Source: Dehalococcoidia bacterium
GTDB lineage: Bacteria > Chloroflexota > Dehalococcoidia > E44-bin15
Assembly: GCA_035528575.1 (NCBI GenBank)
Contig: DATKYK010000041.1
Location: 1-64,000 of the forward strand
Direction: 5' to 3'
Length of the DNA: 64,000 nucleotides
Below are positions 41,893-50,954 of the stretch, one piece after another; positions within the stretch are counted from its first letter, which is position 1; each line of letters opens with the position of its first letter. A model generated the notes under the pieces. It searched no databases. It saw nothing but the letters and a program-made list of their open reading frames with translations, and had not been told where the DNA came from. A program made the translations under genes and the position numbers.

Positions 41893-42570
41893 CTAACTCT
41901 TCCTAGCCACATAGAGCCCAAAGGAATCAAGAAAGCTTCTTTTTTGGTAAATGATTTCGAATCCACTGTCGGTCAGAGCATCCTCGATGCCCTTCAATGC
42001 TTTGGTTGACGCCTGTATCAGGATATAGGTTATTACCACTAGTGGGACGCGAACCAATAAATGCAAAATGCGCTTCCACGGCGAATTTGACCTAACTTCA
42101 TCGGCGATGATGAGGAGCCCGCCGGGTCTCAGGATTCTATTTGCTTCCCGCAGTACGTACTTCTGTTCATCAGGATAGAACTCACTGAATACCAGAGTGC
42201 TCACGATCTTATCGAAGGTTCCATCACTAAAGTTGTTATCCATTTCAGTGGCAGCCATTTCTCGAAATTGAATTTTGTCGGTCAAATTTCGCTCACCCGC
42301 TTTTCTTATCGCAATAGCCAGCATCCGATACGAAGTGTCAAATCCGACTACCGATGCGCCTTTCTCGGCACAGAGTATTGCCATCGTCCCGGTACCACAA
42401 CCTATTTCAAGGACTTCGTCGCCGGCTGTTATATAGCTTTCAACGATATCCCGCTGAACCCTGTTACTGTGCCCTAACGATAGCAGATTGATACCGGTGT
42501 CGTAGCGCTGCGGTGACGACTCAAGGACTTTCATAAATGCATAGCTTACCATTATTGTCTCCGAGCCCAT
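41893..42570 (-). CDS. SAM-dependent methyltransferase (CpaM-like, paired with HgcAB-like protein)
   Basis: A 225-residue class I methyltransferase. The ATG at 42570 is preferred (AGGGAAG upstream) over one at 42600. Motif I is VLEIGCGTGTMAILCAEKGASVVGFD, with VSTLVFSEFYPDEQ and LRPGGLLIIADEV following. The C-terminal third contains an unusual hydrophobic stretch (LLVRVPLVVITYILI) before a GFEI end, which could sit against the membrane next to its partner. It is the first gene of a two-gene operon with the HgcAB-like fusion. Corrinoid-protein-associated methyltransferases of this kind have been noted beside such fusions; transfer of a methyl group to or from the corrinoid is the natural hypothesis. 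Confidence 0.85.
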   Translation of the reverse strand: MGSETIMVSYAFMKVLESSPQRYDTGINLLSLGHSNRVQRDIVESYITAGDEVLEIGCGTGTMAILCAEKGASVVGFDTSYRMLAIAIRKAGERNLTDKIQFREMAATEMDNNFSDGTFDKIVSTLVFSEFYPDEQKYVLREANRILRPGGLLIIADEVRSNSPWKRILHLLVRVPLVVITYILIQASTKALKGIEDALTDSGFEIIYQKRSFLDSFGLYVARKS

Positions 42571-42958
42571 TATAGCAACTTCCCTGAGGCAAGGTAACAT
42601 CTATGTACTCATCCAATACATTAGCGATACCTCACCGTTCGCCTCCTCTGGTTGTCATCTAGAGTGAAGCTAATCGATCTCACCTTTTCCCACTCACCCG
42701 CCCCGAGATGTATTTCTGCCCCGATATAACCGGAGGTCTCTACCTTATAGCTCCTTCTTACTTAATAAAACCTATGGTGTAGTATGTTCACAACAGACCA
42801 AACGGCCGCTTGTGAAGTCAGTAGATTGATCTCAAAAGGCCCGGTATGCTACAGTTGTTATCATCAGGAATTCTAGCGTTATTCACGATGGCGCAACCCT
42901 GGACTATTAGGGCATAGTGTGGACACCGCAAAATGCGGAGAGAAATGGAGGATGTAAA
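42571..42958. other. Divergent intergenic region
   Basis: Positions about 42679-42722 match, on the minus strand, the dispersed repeat at 59570-59600 (CACCCGCCCCGAGATGTATTTCTGCCCCGA). No gene is supported. Promoters for the two divergent methyltransferase genes should lie here. Confidence 0.5.
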
Positions 42959-43951
42959 GTGAACTTGTTTGATGCTGATAATTTAGAGGGAGCAGCGGCG
43001 CTACTGGAACTCAACTGGCAATTTCGGGCATCCCGAGTTTTGATGGCAGCTCATCAGCTTGGCATCTTTGAAGCACTTCGGGAACCCAAAAAGCCCATGG
43101 AGGTGGCAGAACAGTGCGGAACGGACGTGGCTATGACCGAGAAGTTGCTCATCGCTTGCTGCGCCCTTGGTGTTGCGGGGCGGGATAACGATCATTTCGT
43201 GCTGACGCAGTTGGCAGTGGATACACTGTTGCCCGAAAGCCTGCGCTATCTCGGCGGTGTTCTCGATCACAACGAAACACTGTGGTGGGCCAGTACGGGG
43301 CTTCCCGATATAATACGCACGGGGGATCGCGGAGCAGCACCAAAGCCACCTGAAGCTTTCATATCCCGCTGGCACGAGCACTGGATCTGGGCCATGCACG
43401 GCTATGCTGCCAATGGTGTAGGACAGTGGGTAGCGAGACAATTAGACTTAAGTGACCGAAGTTTATTGCTGGATGTCGGTGGTGGTCCGGGTACGTATAG
43501 CATCGCCCTGTGCCAACGCTTCCCCAAGCTAAGGGCTGTCGTATGGGATTTGTCACAAACCATTGCCATTGCCCAGCAGGTGATTGAGCGGTTCCATATG
43601 GAAGACCGTATCGCCGTGAAGGAAGGTGACTGGAATCGTGACGAGTTCGGCACTGGATATGATTGTCTACTAATGTCCAACACCATGCATGGACCAGGCT
43701 TTCAAGCAGAGGAAAGGCTGAATCAGGGAATGCGTGCGCTGGTAAAAGGCGGAATGCTCATCGTAAATGACTTCTTGTTAGACAATGATAAAAGCGGGCC
43801 TTTACCTGCGGCGCTCTTCAACTTGATGATCGGTGCCTATACTGTGCATGAGCTGATTGCTGTCATTCGCTCGGTCGGCTTTGTGGACGTGTCTCTTATT
43901 GCCTCCAACGCCCAGAGAGGGAGCGGTATTGTCACAGCAATCCGTCCGTAA
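42959..43951 (+). CDS. O-methyltransferase (acetylserotonin/hydroxyneurosporene type)
   Basis: A 330-residue protein. The GTG at 42959 follows GGAGGA by six bases and is preferred over the GTG at 42917. The N-terminal winged-helix dimerisation domain (LLELNWQFRASRVLMAAHQLGIFEAL) precedes a Rossmann methyltransferase with LLLDVGGGPGTYSIALCQRFP (SAM binding), VVWDLSQTI and LVKGGMLIVNDFLLD. The usual catalytic His region reads SNTMHGPG. The family O-methylates phenolics, carotenoids and cofactors. Its place beside the HgcAB-like operon may be chance. Confidence 0.86.
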   Translation: MNLFDADNLEGAAALLELNWQFRASRVLMAAHQLGIFEALREPKKPMEVAEQCGTDVAMTEKLLIACCALGVAGRDNDHFVLTQLAVDTLLPESLRYLGGVLDHNETLWWASTGLPDIIRTGDRGAAPKPPEAFISRWHEHWIWAMHGYAANGVGQWVARQLDLSDRSLLLDVGGGPGTYSIALCQRFPKLRAVVWDLSQTIAIAQQVIERFHMEDRIAVKEGDWNRDEFGTGYDCLLMSNTMHGPGFQAEERLNQGMRALVKGGMLIVNDFLLDNDKSGPLPAALFNLMIGAYTVHELIAVIRSVGFVDVSLIASNAQRGSGIVTAIRP

Positions 43952-43972
43952 ATCCGTCAGTCTCCGCCAGGG

Positions 43973-44179
43973 TTGCATACTTTGGGCTTCGGTTCAACGG
44001 GAGACTGCGATTCAATCTGCCCCATGCGCGCGGGAACAGGTTGTAAAGGATGTTGGTTGGCCAGATGCGGGCTGGGAGCATTCGTCTATGGGTTAATAAC
44101 GCGCATACCCATCCCGGTTATGGCCATGCCAGTCGGCGGCGCATTAAAAGTAGAAAAAAATCACCGGTCAAACCGCTAA
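43973..44179 (+). CDS. Possible small Cys-rich protein
   Basis: A 68-residue frame with CDSICPMRAGTGCKGCWLARCG (Cys at about residues 12, 16, 24, 27 and 32) followed by a hydrophobic stretch. The Cys spacing could hold a metal or Fe-S site. There is no ribosome binding site before the ATG and the start is uncertain, so it may instead be a gene remnant. Codon use is plausible. Function unknown. Confidence 0.3.
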   Translation: MHTLGFGSTGDCDSICPMRAGTGCKGCWLARCGLGAFVYGLITRIPIPVMAMPVGGALKVEKNHRSNR

Positions 44180-44328
44180 GCGCTCATTATCCTCAGGGGC
44201 AAGGCAAACAGGGACAGGCTAGCAGACATTTGACAGACCGCTAGATTTTGTATGCTGCACATAGAAGACTCCAGGTGCTATAATAGCACTAAGAAGCCCA
44301 TCAGGCGTATCTGGGCAAGAGGCTAAAC

Positions 44329-44646
44329 ATGAGCGATATTTACGATGAAGCACAGGCACTGGTCCAGTGCAAGTCATGCCCCTGGTATAAGAACTGCGTG
44401 CTACCGATACGGGTGACGGAAGAGGACCTGAGAAGGCAAATGGAGTCCTCAATGCCCGGTGCGTCAATGCCGGGAACGCCGTACGGCATATCTCAGCTCC
44501 TGTCGAGTATGGCAATGGCGGCTCAAAACTCCCTTCTCGAGGGCTGCCCTGTATTCATCGATAGACTCCGCTCAAACCCAAAGATTGCCGATCGTGTAAA
44601 GAAGATTATGCAGGAGTGGTCACAGGAGAGCGAGCAGCAAGAATAG
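44329..44646 (+). CDS. Small Cys-motif protein of unknown function
   Basis: A 105-residue protein. CKSCPWYKNC near residues 14-23 is a compact Cys cluster, with one more Cys at ECGP-like GCPVF near residue 73. It is otherwise helical and charged (RVKKIMQEWSQESEQQE). No signal or membrane segment. A -10 box and leader like those of the CFI-box lipoproteins precede it (44279-44284). It may bind a metal or Fe-S cluster; the ferredoxin gene at 44883 is the next large gene. Confidence 0.7.
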   Translation: MSDIYDEAQALVQCKSCPWYKNCVLPIRVTEEDLRRQMESSMPGASMPGTPYGISQLLSSMAMAAQNSLLEGCPVFIDRLRSNPKIADRVKKIMQEWSQESEQQE

Positions 44647-44701
44647 GGCCGAACAGGGAGGCTTCTAGTAGAGGATATTTATCTGTTGAAGCGTAGAACT
44701 T

Positions 44702-44821
44702 ATGAAAGGTTACCGCACTCCATCCTGGTTTCGAATGAAGGGATTCCGCGACCAGGCACAGGACAAGGTTCACGCCAAGAAGAGCAGCAGACGCAAGTCG
44801 AAGAGAACGAAGACCAAATAG
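44702..44821 (+). CDS. Possible 39-residue highly basic protein
   Basis: ATG 44702 opens a 39-codon frame (MKGYRTPSWFRMKGFRDQAQ, then an Arg/Lys-rich KKSSRRKSKRTKTK tail). The aromatic start and basic tail suggest nucleic-acid binding. The ribosome binding site is weak (GAAG), and it could be a chance frame. Confidence 0.33.
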   Translation: MKGYRTPSWFRMKGFRDQAQDKVHAKKSSRRKSKRTKTK

Positions 44822-44882
44822 CCCAGCCCGGATTGTCGCATGTCCATTTAGCAATTGAGCCAAATCACAAGAGGAGGGCAAT

Positions 44883-45956
44883 ATGACCACGGCGAGTCAG
44901 ATCTATCGAGATTTGCAAAAGCATCTAGACGAGTTGCCCATCGGTTACCCGCCGACGAAATCGGGTGTTGAAATCCGCATATTGAAACACCTCTTCACTC
45001 CAGAAGAGGCAGAAATAGCAACACAACTTCCTATGATACCGGAACCCCTAAATGACATTTACCAAAAAATGGCAAAAATCGGAATTTCTATCCAAGAACT
45101 GGAACAGATACTGGACCGCATGGTCCATAAGGGGACCATTCTAACTAGAAAAAAGGATGATAAGAAATACTATGGAAATGCGATGCTCGCTGTAGGAATA
45201 TTCGAACTACAGGTGGAGCGACTCACCAAGGGTTTCACCGAAGACATGCTGCAGTATCTCGATGAAGCATTTGGCCAGGAAGTGTACCGTACCAAGATTC
45301 CCCAGTTGCGCACCATCCCCATCGAGAAAAGCATTCCCCGAGAGTATCACGTCAGCAGCTATGACAACGTAAGACAAATTGTCGATAGCATCGATGGTCA
45401 AATTGCAGTAGCTAACTGCGTTTGCCGCCAGGCCAAGGATCTCATTGGTGAAAGCTGCCGTCATACCGACCTTCGTGAGACATGTTTAATATTTGGTCGT
45501 GCAGCCGAGCACCACCTCAACCTGGGCCTTGCACGCTCTATCACCAAAGATGAAGCCTTCGATATTTTGAACAAAGCAGAAGAAGCGGGGTTAGTCCTGC
45601 AGCCGGAGAACTCACAGCGTCCGCATTATATTTGCTGCTGCTGCGGTGATTGCTGTGCAATCCTGACCACGGTTAAAAAACTCCCCTGCCCGGCAGAGTT
45701 CTATGCAACCAACTACTATTCTGTCGTGGACCCCGACCTGTGCAACGGTTGTGAGACCTGTTTGGATATATGCCAGTTAGATGCCCTGGAAATGGTAAAT
45801 GACGTTGCTACAGTCAACCGTGACCGTTGCATCGGCTGTGGGAACTGTGTGGCAACTTGCACATCGAATGCTCTCCAGTTACACAAGAAAGAGCAGGAAT
45901 CGTTGCCTCCAGTAAATACCAAAACCCTGTACATGAATATCATGTCCAGAAAATGA
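44883..45956 (+). CDS. Winged-helix/ferredoxin protein with multiple Cys clusters
   Basis: A 357-residue cytoplasmic protein. Residues 1-95 are helical and look like a winged-helix segment (ISIQELEQILDRMVHKGTILTRK). The middle has VANCVCRQAKDLIGESC and the unusual YICCCCGDCCAI run near residues 250-262. The C-terminus is a two-[4Fe-4S] ferredoxin domain (CNGCETCLDICQ and CIGCGNCVATCT). Such proteins occur widely in anaerobes, often as electron carriers or sensors linked to membrane or corrinoid enzymes. Start supported by GAGGAGGGC. Confidence 0.84.
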   Translation: MTTASQIYRDLQKHLDELPIGYPPTKSGVEIRILKHLFTPEEAEIATQLPMIPEPLNDIYQKMAKIGISIQELEQILDRMVHKGTILTRKKDDKKYYGNAMLAVGIFELQVERLTKGFTEDMLQYLDEAFGQEVYRTKIPQLRTIPIEKSIPREYHVSSYDNVRQIVDSIDGQIAVANCVCRQAKDLIGESCRHTDLRETCLIFGRAAEHHLNLGLARSITKDEAFDILNKAEEAGLVLQPENSQRPHYICCCCGDCCAILTTVKKLPCPAEFYATNYYSVVDPDLCNGCETCLDICQLDALEMVNDVATVNRDRCIGCGNCVATCTSNALQLHKKEQESLPPVNTKTLYMNIMSRK

Positions 45957-46129
45957 ATCACCCCTCAGCAAGCCGACGGCCATCTGTGACGAGAATTCTC
46001 GCACCTTCATCGTTCGAATTCGCTTTGCAGCGCCTAAAGACGCTTCTTGCCACCCTGCGATTCATCCCGCCAGCAAGCTAAGGGGTATTCTCACTAATTT
46101 TTATAAGTAACTAACTTTATGAGACCGGG

Positions 46130-47650
46130 ATGGGCAAGGTGCCACGGGTAAAAAGAACTGATTTGTTGGATGGGATATTCTCCGGGGGTGGCTCACTGGG
46201 AATGGCCTATGTCGGTGCTCTCAGAGCAGTTCGAGAGCATGGTTTCTGGTTCGCACGCGTTGCGGGCACGTCGGCGGGTTCCATGGTGGCAGCCCTGATA
46301 GCAGCAGGCTACGATGCTGCCGAGCTGGAATGGATTTTCGCTCCGTTAGAATCAACCACTCATAGACCCGACTCACTGCCGTCCTCGATAACAGAACCCA
46401 TCGATCTTTCCACATTCCTCGACTACCCTGAATCCTCGAGCGATATAGATTCTACTATCATGAGAAAGACGTATCTCTGGAGAGCCATCAAGCTGAATGC
46501 GGTGGACGAGCTTCTCAATAGGAAACTAACCCGACTTCCAGCACGTAACCAGTTGGTAGATGACATCACGGGTAGAATCGTCGCACTATCATTCGGGAGA
46601 TTGAACCTGTTTCGGAACCGCATCTATAACATTATAAACACCGCGTTGCACTTTTACCCGGAGGACACGCCCGCAATCCGGAGTTTCATGCCCATTACCC
46701 TGGAGCAGCTTCGCGAAGATATAGCCGATGTTGCCTGGAGGGCATTTACCGATACGGTTAAAGATTATCGACTCTTTGTGAACTGGACCTTCGAAGGCGG
46801 GTTTTTCGAAGGCCAAGCTATGTACAAGAAGATGAAAGAACTACTGGAGGCCAAAGTTTGGGAGTCCAGAGGTCTATCGGTACGCCCGGTCCGGTTCAAG
46901 GATCTACCTCTGGAGCTGGGTGTCATTTCAGCGAACACGTCCCACCCGGACAAGGCGAAGCGGATGCAGGTCCGCACAAGGCTCAGTGCTGGCAATATGG
47001 AAGTGGCGCGGGCATTACGCGATTCTATGAGTGTTCCCCTGTTCTTTAAGCCTAGGAAGTACACTAGAGGAGGCAATACATTTGAGATAATGGACGGAGG
47101 ATTAATCTGCAATTTCCCCTTCTGGCTCTTCACCGGAGGACATGAGGGATACCTTGTGCCCAGCGCAGACGACAATGCGAGGACCAAAGTAGGTTTTATT
47201 CTGGATAAAGAGATTGATGCCCCCTCTCATTGGGGCTGTCCTGAACCAAAGTGGCATATGCCCGGCTCCAAAGAGGGACGTTCACCGAATAACACCGAAG
47301 CCCTTGCCGAAAACCCGGAGTTCGCTTTCCTCTCGTGGGGAGGTCTATTCTCGGGGAGTCCATTCGGCGAGTTCATCGGTATAGAACGTGCGTTGAGGCT
47401 GGTTGATGTATCCCTGGCCGCAGGACTGACCTTTACCGAACCCTGGCGCTCGGGTATCAAGGAAACCTATCCTTACTACGAAGTATACATTCCGTTAAAA
47501 GGCTATAACGGGCTGGATTTCTCCGTGAACAAAGACATTAAGACCTGGAGGGGAATGGTTGACCGCGGTTACGAGGCAACGGTAGCCAAACTAATAAATG
47601 CTGGCCTCATCCGAGGTTCAGCCAGGAAGAAGAACCCTTACCGCCCTTAA
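46130..47650 (+). CDS. Patatin-like phospholipase
   Basis: A 506-residue protein. The oxyanion motif SGGGSLGMAYVGAL (near residue 17), the nucleophile GTSAGS (Ser about residue 46) and the catalytic Asp in IMDGGLICNFPF (near residue 323) give the Ser-Asp dyad of patatins. At 506 residues it is longer than bacterial patatins of about 300, with an insertion between the dyad residues. It probably cleaves phospholipids or acyl lipids. It stands alone; no secretion signal is seen. Confidence 0.88.
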   Translation: MGKVPRVKRTDLLDGIFSGGGSLGMAYVGALRAVREHGFWFARVAGTSAGSMVAALIAAGYDAAELEWIFAPLESTTHRPDSLPSSITEPIDLSTFLDYPESSSDIDSTIMRKTYLWRAIKLNAVDELLNRKLTRLPARNQLVDDITGRIVALSFGRLNLFRNRIYNIINTALHFYPEDTPAIRSFMPITLEQLREDIADVAWRAFTDTVKDYRLFVNWTFEGGFFEGQAMYKKMKELLEAKVWESRGLSVRPVRFKDLPLELGVISANTSHPDKAKRMQVRTRLSAGNMEVARALRDSMSVPLFFKPRKYTRGGNTFEIMDGGLICNFPFWLFTGGHEGYLVPSADDNARTKVGFILDKEIDAPSHWGCPEPKWHMPGSKEGRSPNNTEALAENPEFAFLSWGGLFSGSPFGEFIGIERALRLVDVSLAAGLTFTEPWRSGIKETYPYYEVYIPLKGYNGLDFSVNKDIKTWRGMVDRGYEATVAKLINAGLIRGSARKKNPYRP

Positions 47651-47814
47651 AGCTAAACCGAAAGAGGGTCAAGGTCACAGGCCGAAGTATAGTAATCACC
47701 TGGGTAGACGTTACTGAGCCCTATCGGTTCAAGGGGCTAGTAGCAGAGGCACGTGCAGGGGTTTAATTGCAACTAAGAAAACAAGCGCTCCTCAGGCATT
47801 TCTTGTTGGAGCGG

Positions 47815-48645
47815 CTAACTATGAAACCAGCCTTTCAACCTCCCCGGAGACCGTCTCTTCAGCCACCACACCAGGGCAACGGAAAACAGCGCCAGACCGC
47901 CGAAAGTGGCCATCTTCTGTACCAGTGTGGTATTAACCGCCACCCTGCTGAGAGCAACAGCGGGCCACAACATACCTCTCACTACCGGTTTCGAACCGGG
48001 ATGGTTATCGATGAACCGAGCTACCGGCGGGCTGAGCCTGTAGTAGGCGGATACCAGACCTCTGCCGACGGGGGTGGTCATCAGGTAACTATCGCGGAAC
48101 TGGCGTAGGATATCAACATTGCTGTCCATATAAGAACCGTAGGCAGCGGTAGCAATGAAGCACCAGCCATCATCGTCTGGAGGTTCAATAACCTCAACCG
48201 AAGAGCAATGCCTTATGGCTACATATATCGTACTTTTGCCGGTGCAGTTACCTCTAACTACTGCATAATCTCCTTCCTCTATCGGTATCAGGTTATCTAC
48301 GTCATCCTCATCAAAGTAACACCAAACATCGGTAAAAACATCGCTTAATAATCCACAATCCAGTGTAAGGTAGGGCTCCTCACTAAGCACACCTCTACCT
48401 ATTACACCTATCTTCCCGGATACATCAAGAATATTCCCTTTATATTCGGCATCTGCTTGAAAACTATTTTTGTCATAATCGTCGCACAGTTGATCCGCGG
48501 TTACGCATATCACCCCCGGTTCACACGTTGGAGTTGGCGTAGGCTCAGCTGCTGGCTCTTCGCCTGCTGTAAAAAAGATCCAGCTGGCAACGCCGGCCGC
48601 TATCAGAACCACAACAATAATCAATATCAACAATACCCTTCTCAT
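47815..48645 (-). CDS. Membrane protein with OB-fold (tRNA_anti-like) and CFI-box domain
   Basis: A 276-residue protein. Residues 1-30 are a hydrophobic anchor or signal, then a short Thr-Pro linker. Residues about 45-150 match the tRNA_anti-like OB fold (TADQLCDDYDKNSFQADAEYKG...VSGKIGVIG). A CFI-box module starts at residue 162 (CFIATAAYGSYMDSN). Unlike the four other copies, this one continues into a final membrane helix (about residues 248-262) and a basic end. It therefore links the CFI-box to an explicit C-terminal anchor. Function unknown. Confidence 0.82.
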   Translation of the reverse strand: MRRVLLILIIVVVLIAAGVASWIFFTAGEEPAAEPTPTPTCEPGVICVTADQLCDDYDKNSFQADAEYKGNILDVSGKIGVIGRGVLSEEPYLTLDCGLLSDVFTDVWCYFDEDDVDNLIPIEEGDYAVVRGNCTGKSTIYVAIRHCSSVEVIEPPDDDGWCFIATAAYGSYMDSNVDILRQFRDSYLMTTPVGRGLVSAYYRLSPPVARFIDNHPGSKPVVRGMLWPAVALSRVAVNTTLVQKMATFGGLALFSVALVWWLKRRSPGRLKGWFHS

Positions 48646-49103
48646 AATTCAGCTCTTTTCATGGCACGTTCCCATTCAAGCCCTAAGTAACTAATGCCCT
48701 CTTTAAAATAATGAAGCCCCCCTCCACCGCGAAAGGCCCCTAATAACTGGCTCATTCTTCGACAACCCAGACGTCCCGGTTAATCCTCTCCACCTGAGGC
48801 CCGTGGCTCGGCGCCCCCGCTGTTCAGCGAGTCTGCCCTCCTCGGAACCATATATTCGGCTGCTGACTTCTACTCCTTCTTAAGATGGCGTTCTTTGCGT
48901 TCAGTACTACCGATACTGTGTTACCTGTATGTCAACATCTTGTAATTCAAGTTTCAGCTCGTGATGAGGCAATCCTCATCGCTCGTCGAGCTCATAATAT
49001 CCCCGTGGTATCTGTAAGTCAAGTAAGCTAATTAACCAGTGATACTGAACATTTCGTTACAGTATTTACCATTGTATTGTTTTGACTTCAAGTGCCAGGG
49101 AAA
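48646..49103. other. Intergenic region with possible gene remnants
   Basis: No intact gene. On the minus strand a frame ending HGPQVERINRDVWVVEE is cut by a stop after about 24 codons. On the plus strand 48885-49031 encodes 48 residues (VIQVSARDEAILIARRAH in part) without a ribosome binding site. Both look coding-like but broken, so the region may hold decayed genes. Confidence 0.35.
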
Positions 49104-50954
49104 TCAACGGGGCTCCTTTTGTCCTATGTATGTTGCGTCGATGAAAGTCTTTGTAAAATTAGGGGCATTTGTAAGTTCGAGATACTGGACTCGATCAGCT
49201 ATCCTTTGCGCCTCGGCCCGCTGATGCCGTGAGATCAGTGCCAGCTTTGCTCCCATGCCAGCGGCATTTCCTACCTGCCGAAAGCGGCTCCGCGGTAACG
49301 GCGGCAACATCCCGATCGCCGTTGCGCTATCCACATCGATGTAGCTACCGAAAGCCCCGGCAATCACTACCTGTTCAATCTCCGCTGCGGTGTGTCCCGT
49401 CGCCTCCAATAGCACCTGAATACCGGTATTTATAGCTCCCTTGGCTAGTTGCAGCTCGCGTACATCATGCTGTGTGATAGTTATCGCCGGCCGCCCCTCT
49501 TGCCCGGCCTGCCCTCCCCATTCCGCCATCTCACCCTCGCTTACCAGCACGAACTCGCGCTGCCCCTTTACCCCACGCACCCGCGGGTGATCGCCCATCC
49601 TCCCACCGTGATCCAGCACACCGGCCAGGTGAAGCTGTGCTATAGCATCGAGGATTCCCGAGCCGCAAATACCTGCTGGCGGCGCGCCACCGATGGTCTG
49701 ATATTCGACCGTGTCGTCTACCAGCCGCAGCCGCTCTATTGCCCCGGGTGCCGCCCTCATGCCGTCCTTGATATGCGCCCCTTCGAAAGCGGGGCCCGAG
49801 GCGCAGGAGACACTGGCTATCTCGCCACCGCTTATTATCGCCACCTCGGTGTTGGTACCTATGTCCAGCGCCAGCGTGACCCCACCAGCCTGCCACACAC
49901 CCGTAGCCAGCAACATGGCAACATGGTCGGCACCCACAAAGCCAGCAATGTTGGGCAACAGGTGCACGTATGCTCCGGGACTAGCACGTATTCCAAGCTC
50001 ACGAGCCTTAATGTCCAGGGCATCGCATACCGCCGGCAGGAAAGGTGAGAGTGCCAGTTGCGCCACCGGCAGGCGCAGCAGCAGGTGGTGCATGGCGGTG
50101 TTGCCCACCACCACCATTTCGAGTATTTCCTCCGGTTCGGCCTCGACCTCGGCACAGAGGTCAACCATCATCTGGTTGATCGCCTTTACAACCGCCCTCT
50201 GCAGCTTCGCCCCTGTGGATGGAGACTCCCTGACACGGGCGATTCGGCTGATGACATCCTCGCCGGAGGAAATCTGAGGGTTCATAATGCCATGCGCAGC
50301 AAGCGTCTTTCCGCTATCTAGATCGATCAGGTAACCCGCTATCTTGGTGGTGCCGATATCTACCGCCAGCCCCAATTGGCGGCCGTGCCAGGAACTTACG
50401 GCGATAACCTCGTCACCCCGCACCGAAGCCTGAGCCTGCCACTTCCCTGACCTCAGCTGGGGCGACAGGGTGCGAAGCGCCTCGAGATCGATGGTACCAC
50501 AGCGAACCTGATGCTGCCGGTAGAGCGTCTCCAGAAGCCGCCTGGCATCGGCGCGCAGGTCATCCATTGAGGGTGGTGTTAACTCCAGGCGGTAGGCGCG
50601 AACCGGCGGCTCCGGGCTAACCGCAACCTCCCAGCCTTCCACCTGGGTGCGCTGGGGTGCTGTGAGGGACTCCGTCGGCACTCCCAGCTTGCAATCGCCA
50701 AGCGGGTAGGTCTGGCAGGCAAGGCGATAGCCGCTTTCAAGTTCCTGAGAAGAGAGGTAGCTTTTCTCATTCTCGGTTGGTGGCGATACACTCCCACTAA
50801 TCACTTGCACTTTGCAGCGGTGGCAGGTACCCTTGCCCCCGCAGAGGCTGACCAGGTCCACCCCCAGTCTCTGCGCCGCCTCCAGCAGCGATCGGCCGGC
50901 GGGGCATTCGCCGCGCCGGCCTACGGGCTCAAAATCAATCCTATACAATTTCAA
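49104..50954 (-). CDS. Corrinoid-protein reductive activase (RACo/RamA-type, DUF4445)
   Basis: A 616-residue protein. Residues 1-90 are a plant-type [2Fe-2S] ferredoxin domain: CGGKGTCHRCKV near residues 38-49 and a fourth Cys in YRLACQ. The remainder is the ASKHA ATPase of the DUF4445 family: GLAVDIGTTKIAGYLID, VVVGNTAMHHLLLRLP, LALDIGTNTEVAI and VIAGAFGSYIDVDSA. Such proteins use ATP to reduce an oxidised Co(II) corrinoid back to Co(I). Its start overlaps the stop of the UroD-type methyltransferase by four bases, so it serves this operon. Confidence 0.92.
   Translation of the reverse strand: MKLYRIDFEPVGRRGECPAGRSLLEAAQRLGVDLVSLCGGKGTCHRCKVQVISGSVSPPTENEKSYLSSQELESGYRLACQTYPLGDCKLGVPTESLTAPQRTQVEGWEVAVSPEPPVRAYRLELTPPSMDDLRADARRLLETLYRQHQVRCGTIDLEALRTLSPQLRSGKWQAQASVRGDEVIAVSSWHGRQLGLAVDIGTTKIAGYLIDLDSGKTLAAHGIMNPQISSGEDVISRIARVRESPSTGAKLQRAVVKAINQMMVDLCAEVEAEPEEILEMVVVGNTAMHHLLLRLPVAQLALSPFLPAVCDALDIKARELGIRASPGAYVHLLPNIAGFVGADHVAMLLATGVWQAGGVTLALDIGTNTEVAIISGGEIASVSCASGPAFEGAHIKDGMRAAPGAIERLRLVDDTVEYQTIGGAPPAGICGSGILDAIAQLHLAGVLDHGGRMGDHPRVRGVKGQREFVLVSEGEMAEWGGQAGQEGRPAITITQHDVRELQLAKGAINTGIQVLLEATGHTAAEIEQVVIAGAFGSYIDVDSATAIGMLPPLPRSRFRQVGNAAGMGAKLALISRHQRAEAQRIADRVQYLELTNAPNFTKTFIDATYIGQKEPR

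Noticed and set aside
48885-49031. 48-codon plus-strand frame
   Set aside because: It reads coding-like in part, but there is no ribosome binding site and no recognised family; mentioned only as a possible remnant.
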